Notes: generated by a model from the letters alone, not told the origin. 64,000 bases of DNA from Eubacterium sp. (GCA_017433825.1 JAFRGL010000018.1:21228-85227); one strand, 5' to 3'; shown: positions 17,277 through 26,494, counted from the first letter of the stretch. Translations and numbers: made by a program.

Positions 17277-19493
17277 TTAAAACACGACGCAGCCGCTTTT
17301 CTCTTTTTTCGCCTTCTGCAGGGCGGTATCCGCGTCTTCAAACACGTCGCCCTCCGGATTTTCCCTGTCGGAAAAAGCGATGCCGACGCTTAAATGAAGG
17401 GCGGGCCGGCCCTCCGGCGCGTTTTTCAGCGTATTGTTAATCAGTTCCAGCTTATCCAGAATCTGCCTTTTCATGGCGCTGGTCATTCTGGAAACAATAA
17501 CGACGAATTCATCCTCCTGCAGGCGGCAGACATAATCGGAGGAGCGGAAGCTGCTGCGAAGCACCTCCGCGACTCTCTTAACCGCCTCATCCGCAGCGGC
17601 CTTCCCATGCAGGCTGCGGAAGGTCCGGTAATCATCCGCAGAAGCAAGGATGACGGCAATGTGGTCATGGTCCGCATCATGGAACAGGACATCAAAGGCG
17701 CTGTGGTTGTAAAGCCCGGTCAGGGAATCGTGCATGGCATCATACGTATATCTGTCCTTCGGTCCGCTCCTGGCCGGTTTCCCGGTTTTCTCCGTCGCAT
17801 TCTTTGTGATGTCCAGATTGCGGACATATTCGTTGAATTCCTCCACGGGCAGCGGTTTTGAGAAATAATATCCCTGTACGATATCACAGCCCATAGCCTT
17901 CAGGGTAAACACCTGCTCTGCCGTTTCCACACCCTCCGCGACGGTGGGAAGGCCCAGGGACTGGGCCAGGCCGATAACCGCTTCCAGAAGCCTCGTATCT
18001 TTCCTGTCCTTAAATGCCGTGCGGATTAGCTGCATATCCAGCTTCAGCGCGTCGATGGGCAGTGTGGAAATCATGTTCAGGGAAGAATATCCGGTGCCGA
18101 AATCGTCCATTTCAACGAAAAATCCCCTGTCACGCAGGGCGCTCACCACGCCGATTATCTGTTCGGAATCCTCCGTATAGGCAGATTCCGTTATCTCCAG
18201 CAGCAGTTCGCCGCCCATAAGGTTCTCATTCTCCGCGATACCCTCCAGGGTGTCCAGAAGCTTCGGATCATACAGGTCAATCCGGGAAACATTGACGGAT
18301 ACCGGAATAACCCGGCCCAGCGTTTCCTTCCACCGCCGGATCTGCGCGGCGGCTTCCTGCCAGACATAACAGTCAAGCTCACGGATCAGCCCGTTATCCT
18401 CAAAAAGGGGAATAAAGACACCGGGACTTATCATGCCCAGCTTCGGATGCTGCCATCTGACCAGCGCCTCCGTGCTGTTTAAAATCGGCTCTGCGGGACG
18501 TATGTCAAATTTGGGCTGGTAATGTATCTTAAACTGTTTTTCCCGGATGGCTGTATGGAAATCATCCAGCAGCTGCTCGGCAAAGAGTTCCTTTTCGCGC
18601 ATGGAATCATCGTACATGCCCACTGCATGGGAGAAGCTGTTCCTGACGGTATCCGCCGCCTGTTTGGCCCGGTCAAACCGGCGTTCCATATCAACGCTGC
18701 GGTCCACTTCGGCATACACGCCCATACGGACGCGGACATGATAGTCCCCCTCCATATCTATGCAGGCCTTTTCCAGGATCTCGTCATAATCACTGCGGTG
18801 CGGACAGTAAATGAGGAAGGTATCGGCCTCCCGTCTGCAGACAATGCCGTCTGTACCGCTCATGCTTTCCCTGAGCTTGTCGGCAATCCCTTTGAGCACC
18901 CTGTTGCCGAATTCCCTTCCGTAGCGCTCATTGATCATGTGGAAATGATTGATGTTCAGCAGAATCGCGTCCGTCGGCACATCCGCATGATAGGTGTCAA
19001 ACTGGGCAGCATAACGGTAGAAATAATCCGGGTTGTAAAGCCCGGTCAGCTGATCCCTTTCCGTCCATCTGATAATATCCCTGTCCTCAAACAGTTCGAT
19101 TGTCCGTAAGATCCTGGCCAGCACCACAGCCTGCTTCGGATACGGCTTCGGTATAAAGTCCGTCGCGCCCAGGTTCAGGCATTCGACCTCCGCCTCCTGG
19201 TCAGCCGTCATCACGATGACCGGTATCAGGGCCGTGCGGATATCCGACTTGATCCCGCGCAGGATATCCGTGCCTTTCATATCAGGCAGGTTTAAATCCA
19301 GCAGCACAAGGCTCAGCGTTTCGTACTGCTCCTCCAGAATCGTCTGCGCCTTGCCGCCTGTTTCCGCAAATACGACGTCGTAGGTATCCTGAAGCAAAAA
19401 GTTCAGCATTTCCCGGTTTATCGCTTCGTCCTCGACAACCAGAATCCGCCTTTTTCCTCCGTAAGAATGAAATTTCAGATTGTTTTCGGGCAT
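17277..19493 (-). CDS. REC-GGDEF-EAL-GGDEF protein, probable c-di-GMP phosphodiesterase
   Basis: 738 residues. A receiver domain comes first (ILVVEDE, acceptor Asp66 in VLLDLNLP, PKPYPK). The next domain is GGDEF-like but its active-site motif reads READTF, so it should not make c-di-GMP. The EAL domain keeps catalytic features: TEALVRWQHP, SVNVSR, LEITES, EMDDFGTGYSSL, LKLD and VAEGVE. A second C-terminal GGDEF-like domain follows with QEDEF in place of GGDEF. The protein is therefore likely a response regulator that degrades c-di-GMP, with two degenerate cyclase domains as regulatory or dimerisation parts. It probably receives phosphate from a neighbouring hybrid kinase, but no HPt gene is adjacent. 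Confidence 0.92.
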   Translation of the reverse strand: MPENNLKFHSYGGKRRILVVEDEAINREMLNFLLQDTYDVVFAETGGKAQTILEEQYETLSLVLLDLNLPDMKGTDILRGIKSDIRTALIPVIVMTADQEAEVECLNLGATDFIPKPYPKQAVVLARILRTIELFEDRDIIRWTERDQLTGLYNPDYFYRYAAQFDTYHADVPTDAILLNINHFHMINERYGREFGNRVLKGIADKLRESMSGTDGIVCRREADTFLIYCPHRSDYDEILEKACIDMEGDYHVRVRMGVYAEVDRSVDMERRFDRAKQAADTVRNSFSHAVGMYDDSMREKELFAEQLLDDFHTAIREKQFKIHYQPKFDIRPAEPILNSTEALVRWQHPKLGMISPGVFIPLFEDNGLIRELDCYVWQEAAAQIRRWKETLGRVIPVSVNVSRIDLYDPKLLDTLEGIAENENLMGGELLLEITESAYTEDSEQIIGVVSALRDRGFFVEMDDFGTGYSSLNMISTLPIDALKLDMQLIRTAFKDRKDTRLLEAVIGLAQSLGLPTVAEGVETAEQVFTLKAMGCDIVQGYYFSKPLPVEEFNEYVRNLDITKNATEKTGKPARSGPKDRYTYDAMHDSLTGLYNHSAFDVLFHDADHDHIAVILASADDYRTFRSLHGKAAADEAVKRVAEVLRSSFRSSDYVCRLQEDEFVVIVSRMTSAMKRQILDKLELINNTLKNAPEGRPALHLSVGIAFSDRENPEGDVFEDADTALQKAKKEKSGCVVF

Positions 19494-19541
19494 ATTACCC
19501 TCCTGTTGCAGATTGTTCCGTTTGTGTTTAAAGAATAGAGG

Positions 19542-19584
19542 TTACCTTAGGGTAAATTGTACCATCTCCTGTCAGGAATGTCCA
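19542..19584 (-). promoter_or_regulatory. Sigma-A-type promoter for the REC-EAL gene, with two inverted repeats
   Basis: On the minus strand TGGACA (19579-19584) and TACAAT (19556-19561) have a 17-base spacer. The spacer contains the palindrome TCCTGTCAGGA (19567-19577), and TTACC/GGTAA arms (19542-19555) sit at the expected transcription start. Either could be an operator; that is inference. Confidence 0.55.
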
Positions 19585-19615
19585 CGGAAAAAGCCTCTGC
19601 GGCAGCGGTTCCCGG

Positions 19616-21610
19616 CTATTCATCCAGATGATATCTTCTCCGCTCCGCGGGAATCAGTTCGCGGCCGTTTAAGAGTTCTTCCGCCAGGGCAATCTGCTCT
19701 TCCAGGGTTTCGGGAACTTCGATTTCCTCCGCCCGGTATTCGTAATAATATTTATCCGCGCTTTTGTCTGTATAAACGCTGCTGTAAAGCAGCATAACGG
19801 AAGCGCTTTTGTTCCCGTAGACCGGATCCTCCGGACCGCACAGGCTGAACTCGGTTTCCCGTAAATCGTGAATGATATCCACTGTATGCCCGTCCGCAAG
19901 ATCGATAACATAGATATCATTTCCGCGCCAGAGGGGCAGCCAGCCTTCCGAAGACTGCGTCAGGAAACGGACGCCCGAAGACTGTCCGAAATCGTCCATC
20001 TCGAACAGGAAGCTTCCGTCTTCTTCGTCATACACAAACTGCTCTCCCACGATGATGCGCCGTGAACCGTCCGGCAGGATTGCCAGATAGGTGCCGTTCC
20101 AGTAGGTGGAGCCGTTGGGCGCCGTCGCAAACAGCTTCGTATTCTCATCCTCAATGATATACTTTAGACGGAATGGTCTGCTTTCGAAGACCGCGATACC
20201 GTCCCGGTTCAGGGCGTGCACCCGGTCGGAGAAACCGGGTCTTTCCATGAAAAATGTCACCTCAAAGGGAAGTTCCTCCGTCAGGGACGTTTCCCCGTCA
20301 TAGACGGGAATCTGCCTGACGTTTTCCTCCTTTAAGGCCGGCTTGTCCGCGCCTGCCGACTCCGTGACAGAAAACCTTAATAATACTTTATCGCTTTTCT
20401 CCAGCAGGAGCGAACCGTCCGGGAGAATCTTCACCGCGGATATACCTGTCACAAGGCTGCCGTCAGTCATCCGCAGGTAAAAGCCTTCTTCCGCGCCTGA
20501 CGCGGAACCAATCCAGAGGATTTCATCCGCATCGTCCCAGGTTTCTCCCCAGCGGACAGTTCCCTGATAGACGCCGTAACCGTATTTCACTGAATAATCT
20601 TTCAAAGACACATGCGCGTCGTCCGGTCGGTATGGTTTATCCCCGCTTCCGGAGGGCGGGAGGATTTCCATCGAAGCAGGAAGCGTACCCGGCCTTTCGT
20701 CATCTTCGGATTCGCTCAGCAATGTGTACCCCCCATAGGAAAGCGAGTCCATCTGCCGGGTCCGTTCGTACGCCTGTTTGGTTGTCACGGGGGTAAAGCC
20801 CGCGCTGCATCTGATGGACAGGGCTTTTTCAAACACTTCCGTGAGTTCTTCTATCTGCCGCATTTCCGGCAGGTATTCCAGGCAAAGCAGCATCGCCAGC
20901 TCCGTATTTCCCGCGTCCAGCAGTCCGTCCGCCGTCACGGCAACGGTGCGGGCCAGGGCCTCCTGCGCCGCGTCTTTCTGCTCCTGCGCTTCGGCAAGCG
21001 CTTCTTCCGCTTCAGCATACTGCTGCTGCAGCTTTTCATTCTGCTGCCGGATAATCTGCATCCTGGAAATGGTAAAGATGAGGAAAACCGCCGCCGCCCC
21101 CATCACCGCGCAGCCCGCCGCCAGACGGATTCTCGCCTTCTGCCGGCGGTCCCGGTTCATCAGGTCGTCAAACCGCACGCCCAGCATCGGTGCCAGAAGA
21201 CGGAGTTTTTCCGTTTTCAAAAGGCCGTATGCTTTCCAGGCGCTCTCCGCCGTGATATTTGCCGCCAGCGGCTCATGTTCCTTTACCGTGCCGTCGGGCA
21301 GCTTTTCGAAACGGATATTTTCCGGAAAGCTTGTCACAGGCGTTCCTTCCGCCAGCACGGTGAGAATCCGGTTTCTTTTCCCGGCAGACAAGTATTCCTC
21401 TATAACGCTGCAGACTGCGCCGTCACCGGGCGTATCCGGCGTGCAGATGACAATCAGCCAGCTTTCCGGTATTTCACGCACCGTATGGATGCCTGTCTTT
21501 TCAATGATGTCTTTATGAATACGGTATCCTTCCAGCTCTTTTTCCAGTCTTTCAGCCAGCTCAGCGGAAGACGGCGGGGCAATTACCTGAAATCCTTTCT
21601 TTTCAGTCAT
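19616..21610 (-). CDS. Degenerate TIR-like / membrane / propeller-like protein, partner of the TIR protein
   Basis: 664 residues. The N-terminal ~110 residues align by eye with the second half of the upstream TIR domain (RNRILTVLAEGTP against RKDRILPVLVSGTP), but the SxWCxxE catalytic segment is lost: a Val stands where the Glu should be. A transmembrane helix (about 163-182) follows, then a coiled coil rich in Gln, Glu and Ala (185-225), then a long beta-rich region with repeated DG turns. The C-terminal LLNGRELIPAERRRYHL resembles the ending seen in many bacterial WD40 proteins. The ribosome site lies in the end of the upstream TIR gene, two bases away, so the two are co-translated and probably form a complex. 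Confidence 0.72.
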   Translation of the reverse strand: MTEKKGFQVIAPPSSAELAERLEKELEGYRIHKDIIEKTGIHTVREIPESWLIVICTPDTPGDGAVCSVIEEYLSAGKRNRILTVLAEGTPVTSFPENIRFEKLPDGTVKEHEPLAANITAESAWKAYGLLKTEKLRLLAPMLGVRFDDLMNRDRRQKARIRLAAGCAVMGAAAVFLIFTISRMQIIRQQNEKLQQQYAEAEEALAEAQEQKDAAQEALARTVAVTADGLLDAGNTELAMLLCLEYLPEMRQIEELTEVFEKALSIRCSAGFTPVTTKQAYERTRQMDSLSYGGYTLLSESEDDERPGTLPASMEILPPSGSGDKPYRPDDAHVSLKDYSVKYGYGVYQGTVRWGETWDDADEILWIGSASGAEEGFYLRMTDGSLVTGISAVKILPDGSLLLEKSDKVLLRFSVTESAGADKPALKEENVRQIPVYDGETSLTEELPFEVTFFMERPGFSDRVHALNRDGIAVFESRPFRLKYIIEDENTKLFATAPNGSTYWNGTYLAILPDGSRRIIVGEQFVYDEEDGSFLFEMDDFGQSSGVRFLTQSSEGWLPLWRGNDIYVIDLADGHTVDIIHDLRETEFSLCGPEDPVYGNKSASVMLLYSSVYTDKSADKYYYEYRAEEIEVPETLEEQIALAEELLNGRELIPAERRRYHLDE

Positions 21611-21612
21611 CT

Positions 21613-24600
21613 TCAGTCACCCTCCCCGATTCCGTATTCCTGCCTCAGTTCCTCCAGATAAGCCGGAGACTGCTGCGAAAGCTTTGTATTTGCTTTCTGC
21701 ACCAGGGTATCCGGATCGGAAGCCCGGATAATTCTCGGCGTTGTATAATAGCCGTAAATACAGAGGCTTTCACCGTCCGGCGCGACGGCGGCGCCTACGG
21801 CAATACGGCTGTATTTGAAATCCAGAAGCGTGATGCCGTCGGAAATCCGTATAATCCTCAGATCGTCCATCTCCAGGCGGACGTTGTTGAGCGCGGCGTC
21901 ATACCCGCCGAAAACCACATGCTGGGAAGCGTTCGCCTCATCCCTTAACTCCATCAAAGGGTCTTTGGCCTGCATGGTTGTCAGCATCCTGCCCCTTTCG
22001 GTGTCTGTATAGACCGCCGGCCCGAAACTGCCGCCCGCCTCCAGCGTTTTGCAGTATTCGGTTTCTTCTTCCGCTACGGTCCAGCGTACTGCCATTTCCC
22101 CGGTATAAGAAAAGACGAAATCGCAGTATTCCTCCAGGTCCCAGGAATCCAGGAACCTGCCGTCCGGCAGCGAGTAGACTTCTATATGTGTTCCCTGCCC
22201 GTTTTCCGTTTCCGGGTGGCTGGTCAGGGAAAATTTCTGCTGTTCTTCGCAGACCTGCACATACCTGGTCGGGCTTTTGTAGGGTTCTTCCAGCAGGATG
22301 GTATCCTCCAGGACGCTGCCGTCTTTTGCCGCGAGGCGGATATACCGTATCCCGGCTTTGTCCGCGTCCTTGTCCCAGTATCTGTTTACGCTTAAGATCT
22401 GGCTGCCGTCCGCCGACCAGCAGGCTTTTTCCATATCGGTTTTTACCCAGTATTCTTCCCCTGTTTCCGGATTGAACGCGACGATGTCGCTCCCGTATTC
22501 CGCGGGAGAAAAAGCGATTTCGTTTTTCCCGTCCGGATTCTCTTTAGGCATCAGGCGGTCCCTGGCGCAGTCTTTCCACGATACGCTCCAGAGGGTTTCA
22601 CCGGTTTCCGCGTCAATTTTCTCCAGGCCGTCCATGTAGCTGGTCGCCCGCCAGACAGCATTTCCGTCCCGGGAAAGGCAGCAGAAATCATGCGCGTTGC
22701 CCTGCAGCGTCCATCTGCTGTCATTGTTCCAGATAAACCTGCCGGTTTTTACATCCCATTTGGAGACCTGGCCGCCGTACTGCTGCAGGTAGATGTATTT
22801 ACTGTCGGGGGAATAAAAGGCATACGCGGTTTCATACACAACCCCCTGCTCGTAAAGAGGAAAATAGTCCGTGGCTTCCATCGAGCTGTCCGCTTCGATT
22901 TCATACAAATCCACGCGGTTCTCATACAGAAGGCAGAAGGAATTGCCCAGATGCCGCCACAGCTGCTGCTCATATCCCTCCCAGAAAACGTCTATGGGCA
23001 TTTCCTCCGGGAATATTTCCTTCACCAGCCTTCCGTCCAGGCTGACAATCCTGATGCCGCCGTCAGCGCAGAGCAGCAGGAACAGTTCCTTCTGGCTGCA
23101 GTACTGCAGGGAAAGCACCGGCGCAGGAGAAGGAAACCTGTATTCTTTTTCCAGCGTAACCGCATTGATTAAATAAGCGTCCCCCGAAGCATCCACAGCA
23201 CAGAAGCAGGTGCTGCTGTCCGGATAATAAACCTTCGTCCATTCGCCCGGCAGAACTGCTTTTTTCCTCCCGAAGTCTGTATCAAAGAGATAAATCGTCC
23301 CTTTGTCGTTAACCACCGCGATACGGGAGTAGTTGTCGGAAAGTCCGGCGGAAACAGGCAGGCCTTCCATCTCCAGTCCGAGCGCTTCCGTCTCCCCGAT
23401 ATAGAAAAACGCGGTCTGCTGCTGCCCGGAAAGAGGATTTTCGTTCCAGGCCAGCATATAAGAGCTTTCTCCGCATTCCAGCACGTGATCGGCGTAAATA
23501 TACTCTCCGTTCAGCGTAATCCGGTTCTCTTCCAGGGTTTTCTTATACCCGTTGTTGGTGGTTAAGGGTTTATCCGGCCCGTAAAAGACGGTCTGTGAAC
23601 CCCGGCCTCCTATGTATCCCATACTGTAGCCGGCTTCGGCGGCATTTTTCTTCGCCGCAGACTCCACCGGTACGATTTCCCCTGTTTCGTAAGTCAGATA
23701 GTATTCAAAAGGCCCGTCTTCGTCATCCAGAAGCAGTACGCCGGCTGAACTGTCCGTATTTTCACTTGACAGATAACCGGTAATGGTAAAGTCCGTTTCA
23801 TAGCTTTTGGAATATGTCCAGCTGTCTTTGGGCGCTGCCGGCATGCTCACGGCGGCCCTTAAGGCACTGATAGCTTCTTCCGAAACAGGCGCGTCCCCGT
23901 GCAGGTCTTCCGGAAGCGCCTCCAGGGCAAGAAGAACTGCCGCAATATCCTCCTGACTGTCTATGGCCGTCCAGGCCCTTTCCGACAGGAACCGGGCATT
24001 GGTAAGTATCGCGCGGTTTCTCTCTTCCACCGCCGCGTCTCTTGCTTCCCGGGTCCTTGCGGTAGCAGCGGCAATTTCCCGGTTGTTGCCGGCAATCCGG
24101 TTTGCCGTGACCGAAGCATAGCCGGCAAATCCCAGTACGCCGGCAAGCACGGCCGCAAAAACGCCGCCGCGGACCATAAGCCGGTTTCTCCGTTCGGAGG
24201 CAGCATATTCTTTCGCATCCTCTCCCGCTGCACGTCCGAGAATTGCCGCAGCGCATTCGTCGAGTGCGGCAGCCCGTTTCCTCCCCGAAGTATCCCTGAG
24301 GTCGGCTATGACGGGCAGATCCCGGATGGATTCCGGTATGGACTTCTCCGGCGTTCCGCTTACCAGTACGGGCAGGATCCTGTCCTTCCTGCCCAGCTTT
24401 AAATACACTTCCACCTCTTTCAGGCACCACAGGGAACCCATGTAGTCCTCGGAGCACAGGCAGATAAGGAATCCGCTTTCCTTCAGCGCATTCTCAATAT
24501 CCGTACCCAGGTCCGAGCTGGTCGGCAGCTCGTCTTTATCCCGGAAAACACGCCGTTTCCGGTCAAGCGCCGACGCCTTCGGCAGATGCCAGTTCTCCAG

Positions 24601-24678
24601 CTTTCTCCGAAGCTGGAGGGATATCTGCTGTTCCCCCGGATTATGTCTGTAGCTGATAAAAGCAAAATATCTTTCCAT
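21613..24678 (-). CDS. TIR domain protein with membrane helix and extracytoplasmic beta-propeller
   Basis: 1021 residues. The TIR domain occupies about 1-130: FISYRH (box 1), RVFRDKDEL (BB-loop region) and SLWCLKEVE, where Glu88 matches the catalytic glutamate of NAD-cleaving TIR domains. One transmembrane helix follows at about 171-189, then a coiled coil, then some 750 residues of WD40/PQQ-like repeats (for example AVVNDKGTIYLFD, KWDVKTGRFIW, FNPETGEEYW). With the TIR in the cytoplasm the propeller would be outside. Known: TIR domains in bacteria often hydrolyse NAD or make cyclic ADP-ribose signals in defence. Inferred: an envelope sensor controlling a cytoplasmic TIR. The MGMT gene lies upstream on the same strand. 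Confidence 0.87.
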   Translation of the reverse strand: MERYFAFISYRHNPGEQQISLQLRRKLENWHLPKASALDRKRRVFRDKDELPTSSDLGTDIENALKESGFLICLCSEDYMGSLWCLKEVEVYLKLGRKDRILPVLVSGTPEKSIPESIRDLPVIADLRDTSGRKRAAALDECAAAILGRAAGEDAKEYAASERRNRLMVRGGVFAAVLAGVLGFAGYASVTANRIAGNNREIAAATARTREARDAAVEERNRAILTNARFLSERAWTAIDSQEDIAAVLLALEALPEDLHGDAPVSEEAISALRAAVSMPAAPKDSWTYSKSYETDFTITGYLSSENTDSSAGVLLLDDEDGPFEYYLTYETGEIVPVESAAKKNAAEAGYSMGYIGGRGSQTVFYGPDKPLTTNNGYKKTLEENRITLNGEYIYADHVLECGESSYMLAWNENPLSGQQQTAFFYIGETEALGLEMEGLPVSAGLSDNYSRIAVVNDKGTIYLFDTDFGRKKAVLPGEWTKVYYPDSSTCFCAVDASGDAYLINAVTLEKEYRFPSPAPVLSLQYCSQKELFLLLCADGGIRIVSLDGRLVKEIFPEEMPIDVFWEGYEQQLWRHLGNSFCLLYENRVDLYEIEADSSMEATDYFPLYEQGVVYETAYAFYSPDSKYIYLQQYGGQVSKWDVKTGRFIWNNDSRWTLQGNAHDFCCLSRDGNAVWRATSYMDGLEKIDAETGETLWSVSWKDCARDRLMPKENPDGKNEIAFSPAEYGSDIVAFNPETGEEYWVKTDMEKACWSADGSQILSVNRYWDKDADKAGIRYIRLAAKDGSVLEDTILLEEPYKSPTRYVQVCEEQQKFSLTSHPETENGQGTHIEVYSLPDGRFLDSWDLEEYCDFVFSYTGEMAVRWTVAEEETEYCKTLEAGGSFGPAVYTDTERGRMLTTMQAKDPLMELRDEANASQHVVFGGYDAALNNVRLEMDDLRIIRISDGITLLDFKYSRIAVGAAVAPDGESLCIYGYYTTPRIIRASDPDTLVQKANTKLSQQSPAYLEELRQEYGIGEGD

Positions 24679-24711
24679 GAGAGACTGTCCTGAAATTTCT
24701 GTTTCGTGCTG

Positions 24712-24742
24712 CAGACAGGCCGGGCGGAATCCCGGCTGTCTG
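24712..24742. other. Strong hairpin between MGMT and TIR genes
   Basis: CAGACAG/CTGTCTG plus CCGGG/CCCGG form a 12 bp stem with one bulged G and a 6-base loop. It lies in the 78-base gap between the MGMT stop and the TIR start. No T-tract follows on the minus strand, so it is not a standard terminator; it might reduce readthrough or stabilise RNA ends. Confidence 0.5.
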
Positions 24743-24756
24743 TATCTGCCGTTTTA

Positions 24757-25257
24757 TTATCTGATGATTCCTTCGAGTTTCAGCAGTGCTTCCTTGCGGG
24801 AAAGCCCCCCTGCGTAGCCGGTCAGTTTACCGTCTGCACCGACGACACGGTGGCAGGGTATCAGAAGCGTGAACCGGTTGCGGCCCACTGCCTGCCCCAC
24901 AGCCCGGGCGGAAACACGCTTCCCCGTTTCTTCCTCCAGCTGTTTCGCTATCCGGCCGTAGGTTGCCGTCTCCCCGTAAGGTATTTCCGCAAGGATATGC
25001 CAGACCGCTTTCCGGAAATCCGTGCCGGCAATTTCCATTTCCGGAAGGAAATCCGGGTTTCCCCCCGAAAAATACTTATCCAGCCAGCGTACGGTTTCAG
25101 CAAAAACGGGCAGGATTTTTTCACCGGGATTTCCCGCATTTTCCGGGAAATCCGGCGCGTATTTCTGGTCCGCAAACCACAGGCCGGTAAGCCTGTTTTT
25201 CTCAGCGGTCATGAGCATTTCCCCCAGCGGGGACTGATAATAATATACTGCCTGCAT
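24757..25257 (-). CDS. ogt: Methylated-DNA--protein-cysteine methyltransferase
   Basis: 166 residues. It transfers the alkyl group from O6-methylguanine (or O4-methylthymine) in DNA to its own cysteine, a suicide repair reaction. The active-site motif IPCHRVVG is intact, preceded by FRKAVWHILAEIPYGETATYGRIA (DNA-binding helix region) and ARAVGQAVGRN with the arginine finger region. No Ada-type N-terminal domain is present. An in-frame TTG at 25263 is possible, but the ATG at 25257 following GGGG is preferred. It lies upstream of the TIR pair on the same strand. Confidence 0.93.
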   Translation of the reverse strand: MQAVYYYQSPLGEMLMTAEKNRLTGLWFADQKYAPDFPENAGNPGEKILPVFAETVRWLDKYFSGGNPDFLPEMEIAGTDFRKAVWHILAEIPYGETATYGRIAKQLEEETGKRVSARAVGQAVGRNRFTLLIPCHRVVGADGKLTGYAGGLSRKEALLKLEGIIR

Positions 25258-25373
25258 TTTCAACCCCGGATTGTTTTTTACAGATGAATTTTAACATACA
25301 AATACGATAAATGAAAAGAGTCCCGCAGGCCGTTTCTGCCTTTAGATGCGCGTTTTGCAGGAAAAGCGTTTCC

Positions 25374-25402
25374 TTGAAATGCAAAGCCGGGCAATGTATA
25401 AT
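25374..25402 (+). promoter_or_regulatory. Sigma-A promoter for the PAS-CPBP gene
   Basis: TTGAAA (25374-25379) and TATAAT (25397-25402) with a 17-base spacer, 41 bases upstream of the start codon at 25444. Confidence 0.8.
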
Positions 25403-25443
25403 ACATTATCAGTATTTTTTCATTTTTTACCCGGAGATGCCGT

Positions 25444-26484
25444 ATGGATAATTACCTTCAGGAATCCTATCCCCAGAGAGTCCTTCACGATATGAGCGCC
25501 GCGGTCCTGGTGCTTGACCGAAAGGGCCGTATTATGTACCTTAACCGGCCTGCTGCCGATATGCTCGAACTGGACGATACCTGCCCGCCGGGCACGCAGC
25601 GTTTCCAGCTCACATCGGACAACACGGAAAACGACGAGTTCTACGAGTATATCTTCGCAGCCCTGTATCAGAAGCAGGAGACCCATGTCGGCCAGGTTAA
25701 GTACCGCTCTCCCTCGGGAAAGCTGTACCATGTCCGCATATCCAGTTCCTACCTTTCCACGCAGGACATCGAAAATTCGGAGATCGTGCTGACGATTTCC
25801 GACGAAACACAGGAATTCATGCTTCAGCAGAAGGTTCATGATTCCGCCACGACATTTACCACCTTCCTCTTCGGTTTCTCGATCTGGATGATCCTCTACG
25901 CCTTGTGGGAGTTCCTGGGGCGGCCGATTGCCTCGGATTTCCTGACCCACGGAATCGAAGTGCTGTCGGTAATTATGCTGATATTCATTCTGCACCGCAC
26001 CAGCCTTACCTGGCGCGACCTGGGGTGTCTTCCGGAAAATCCGAAGAAAACGGTAAAAACCGGCGTAATTGTGGCGCTGGCCGCCGTCGGGCTGCTTTTT
26101 GCCGCCAAGGCTGTCGCGCGGATGATTGATCCCGGCTGTTTTGAGCCGTCTGCGCCGTTTTTCGACATCAGCCGCTTCGGCATCCGGCAGGTGCTGTATA
26201 TCCTTACCGCCGGCATCCAGGAATTCCTGGCGCGCAGCGTCATGCAGGGCAACCTGCGGCGGATTCTGGTCAGCAGGCACCGCGGCGTGATGGCAATCAT
26301 CCTTTCTTCCCTGGTTTTTGCCGCACTGCATATTCACTTCGGTTTCGTATTCATGATCGGCGCGGCAATTCTGGCCGGTCTGGAAGGCATTCTTTACGAA
26401 AAACAGCAGAATATCGTGGGCGTCTGGATTGTTCACTGGGCCTTCGGCATCTGCGCCACCCTGCTGTGCCTGATCGATCACTGA
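25444..26484 (+). CDS. PAS domain-CPBP intramembrane protease-like fusion
   Basis: 346 residues. Residues ~15-125 form a PAS domain (AAVLVLDRKGRIMYLNRPAADML, then a YHVRISSSYL strand). The rest has about six to seven hydrophobic segments with the CPBP/CAAX-protease motifs: QEFLAR at 259-264, FAALH with His296, and VHWAFG with His331. In family members the first motif is EExxxR; here the first Glu is Gln259 while Glu260 and Arg264 remain. CPBP proteins are membrane glutamic-type proteases acting in prenyl-protein processing, bacteriocin immunity or signalling. A PAS domain at the N-terminus implies a sensed cytoplasmic signal. The start has a GGAG site. The LRR gene follows 40 bases later. Confidence 0.85.
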   Translation: MDNYLQESYPQRVLHDMSAAVLVLDRKGRIMYLNRPAADMLELDDTCPPGTQRFQLTSDNTENDEFYEYIFAALYQKQETHVGQVKYRSPSGKLYHVRISSSYLSTQDIENSEIVLTISDETQEFMLQQKVHDSATTFTTFLFGFSIWMILYALWEFLGRPIASDFLTHGIEVLSVIMLIFILHRTSLTWRDLGCLPENPKKTVKTGVIVALAAVGLLFAAKAVARMIDPGCFEPSAPFFDISRFGIRQVLYILTAGIQEFLARSVMQGNLRRILVSRHRGVMAIILSSLVFAALHIHFGFVFMIGAAILAGLEGILYEKQQNIVGVWIVHWAFGICATLLCLIDH

Positions 26485-26494
26485 TACAAAAAAA

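Noticed and set aside
19616-24678. Thoeris-type TIR/SIR2 defence system
   Set aside because: No SIR2 or SLOG effector gene nearby, and the TIR proteins carry membrane helices and propellers that Thoeris ThsB lacks.
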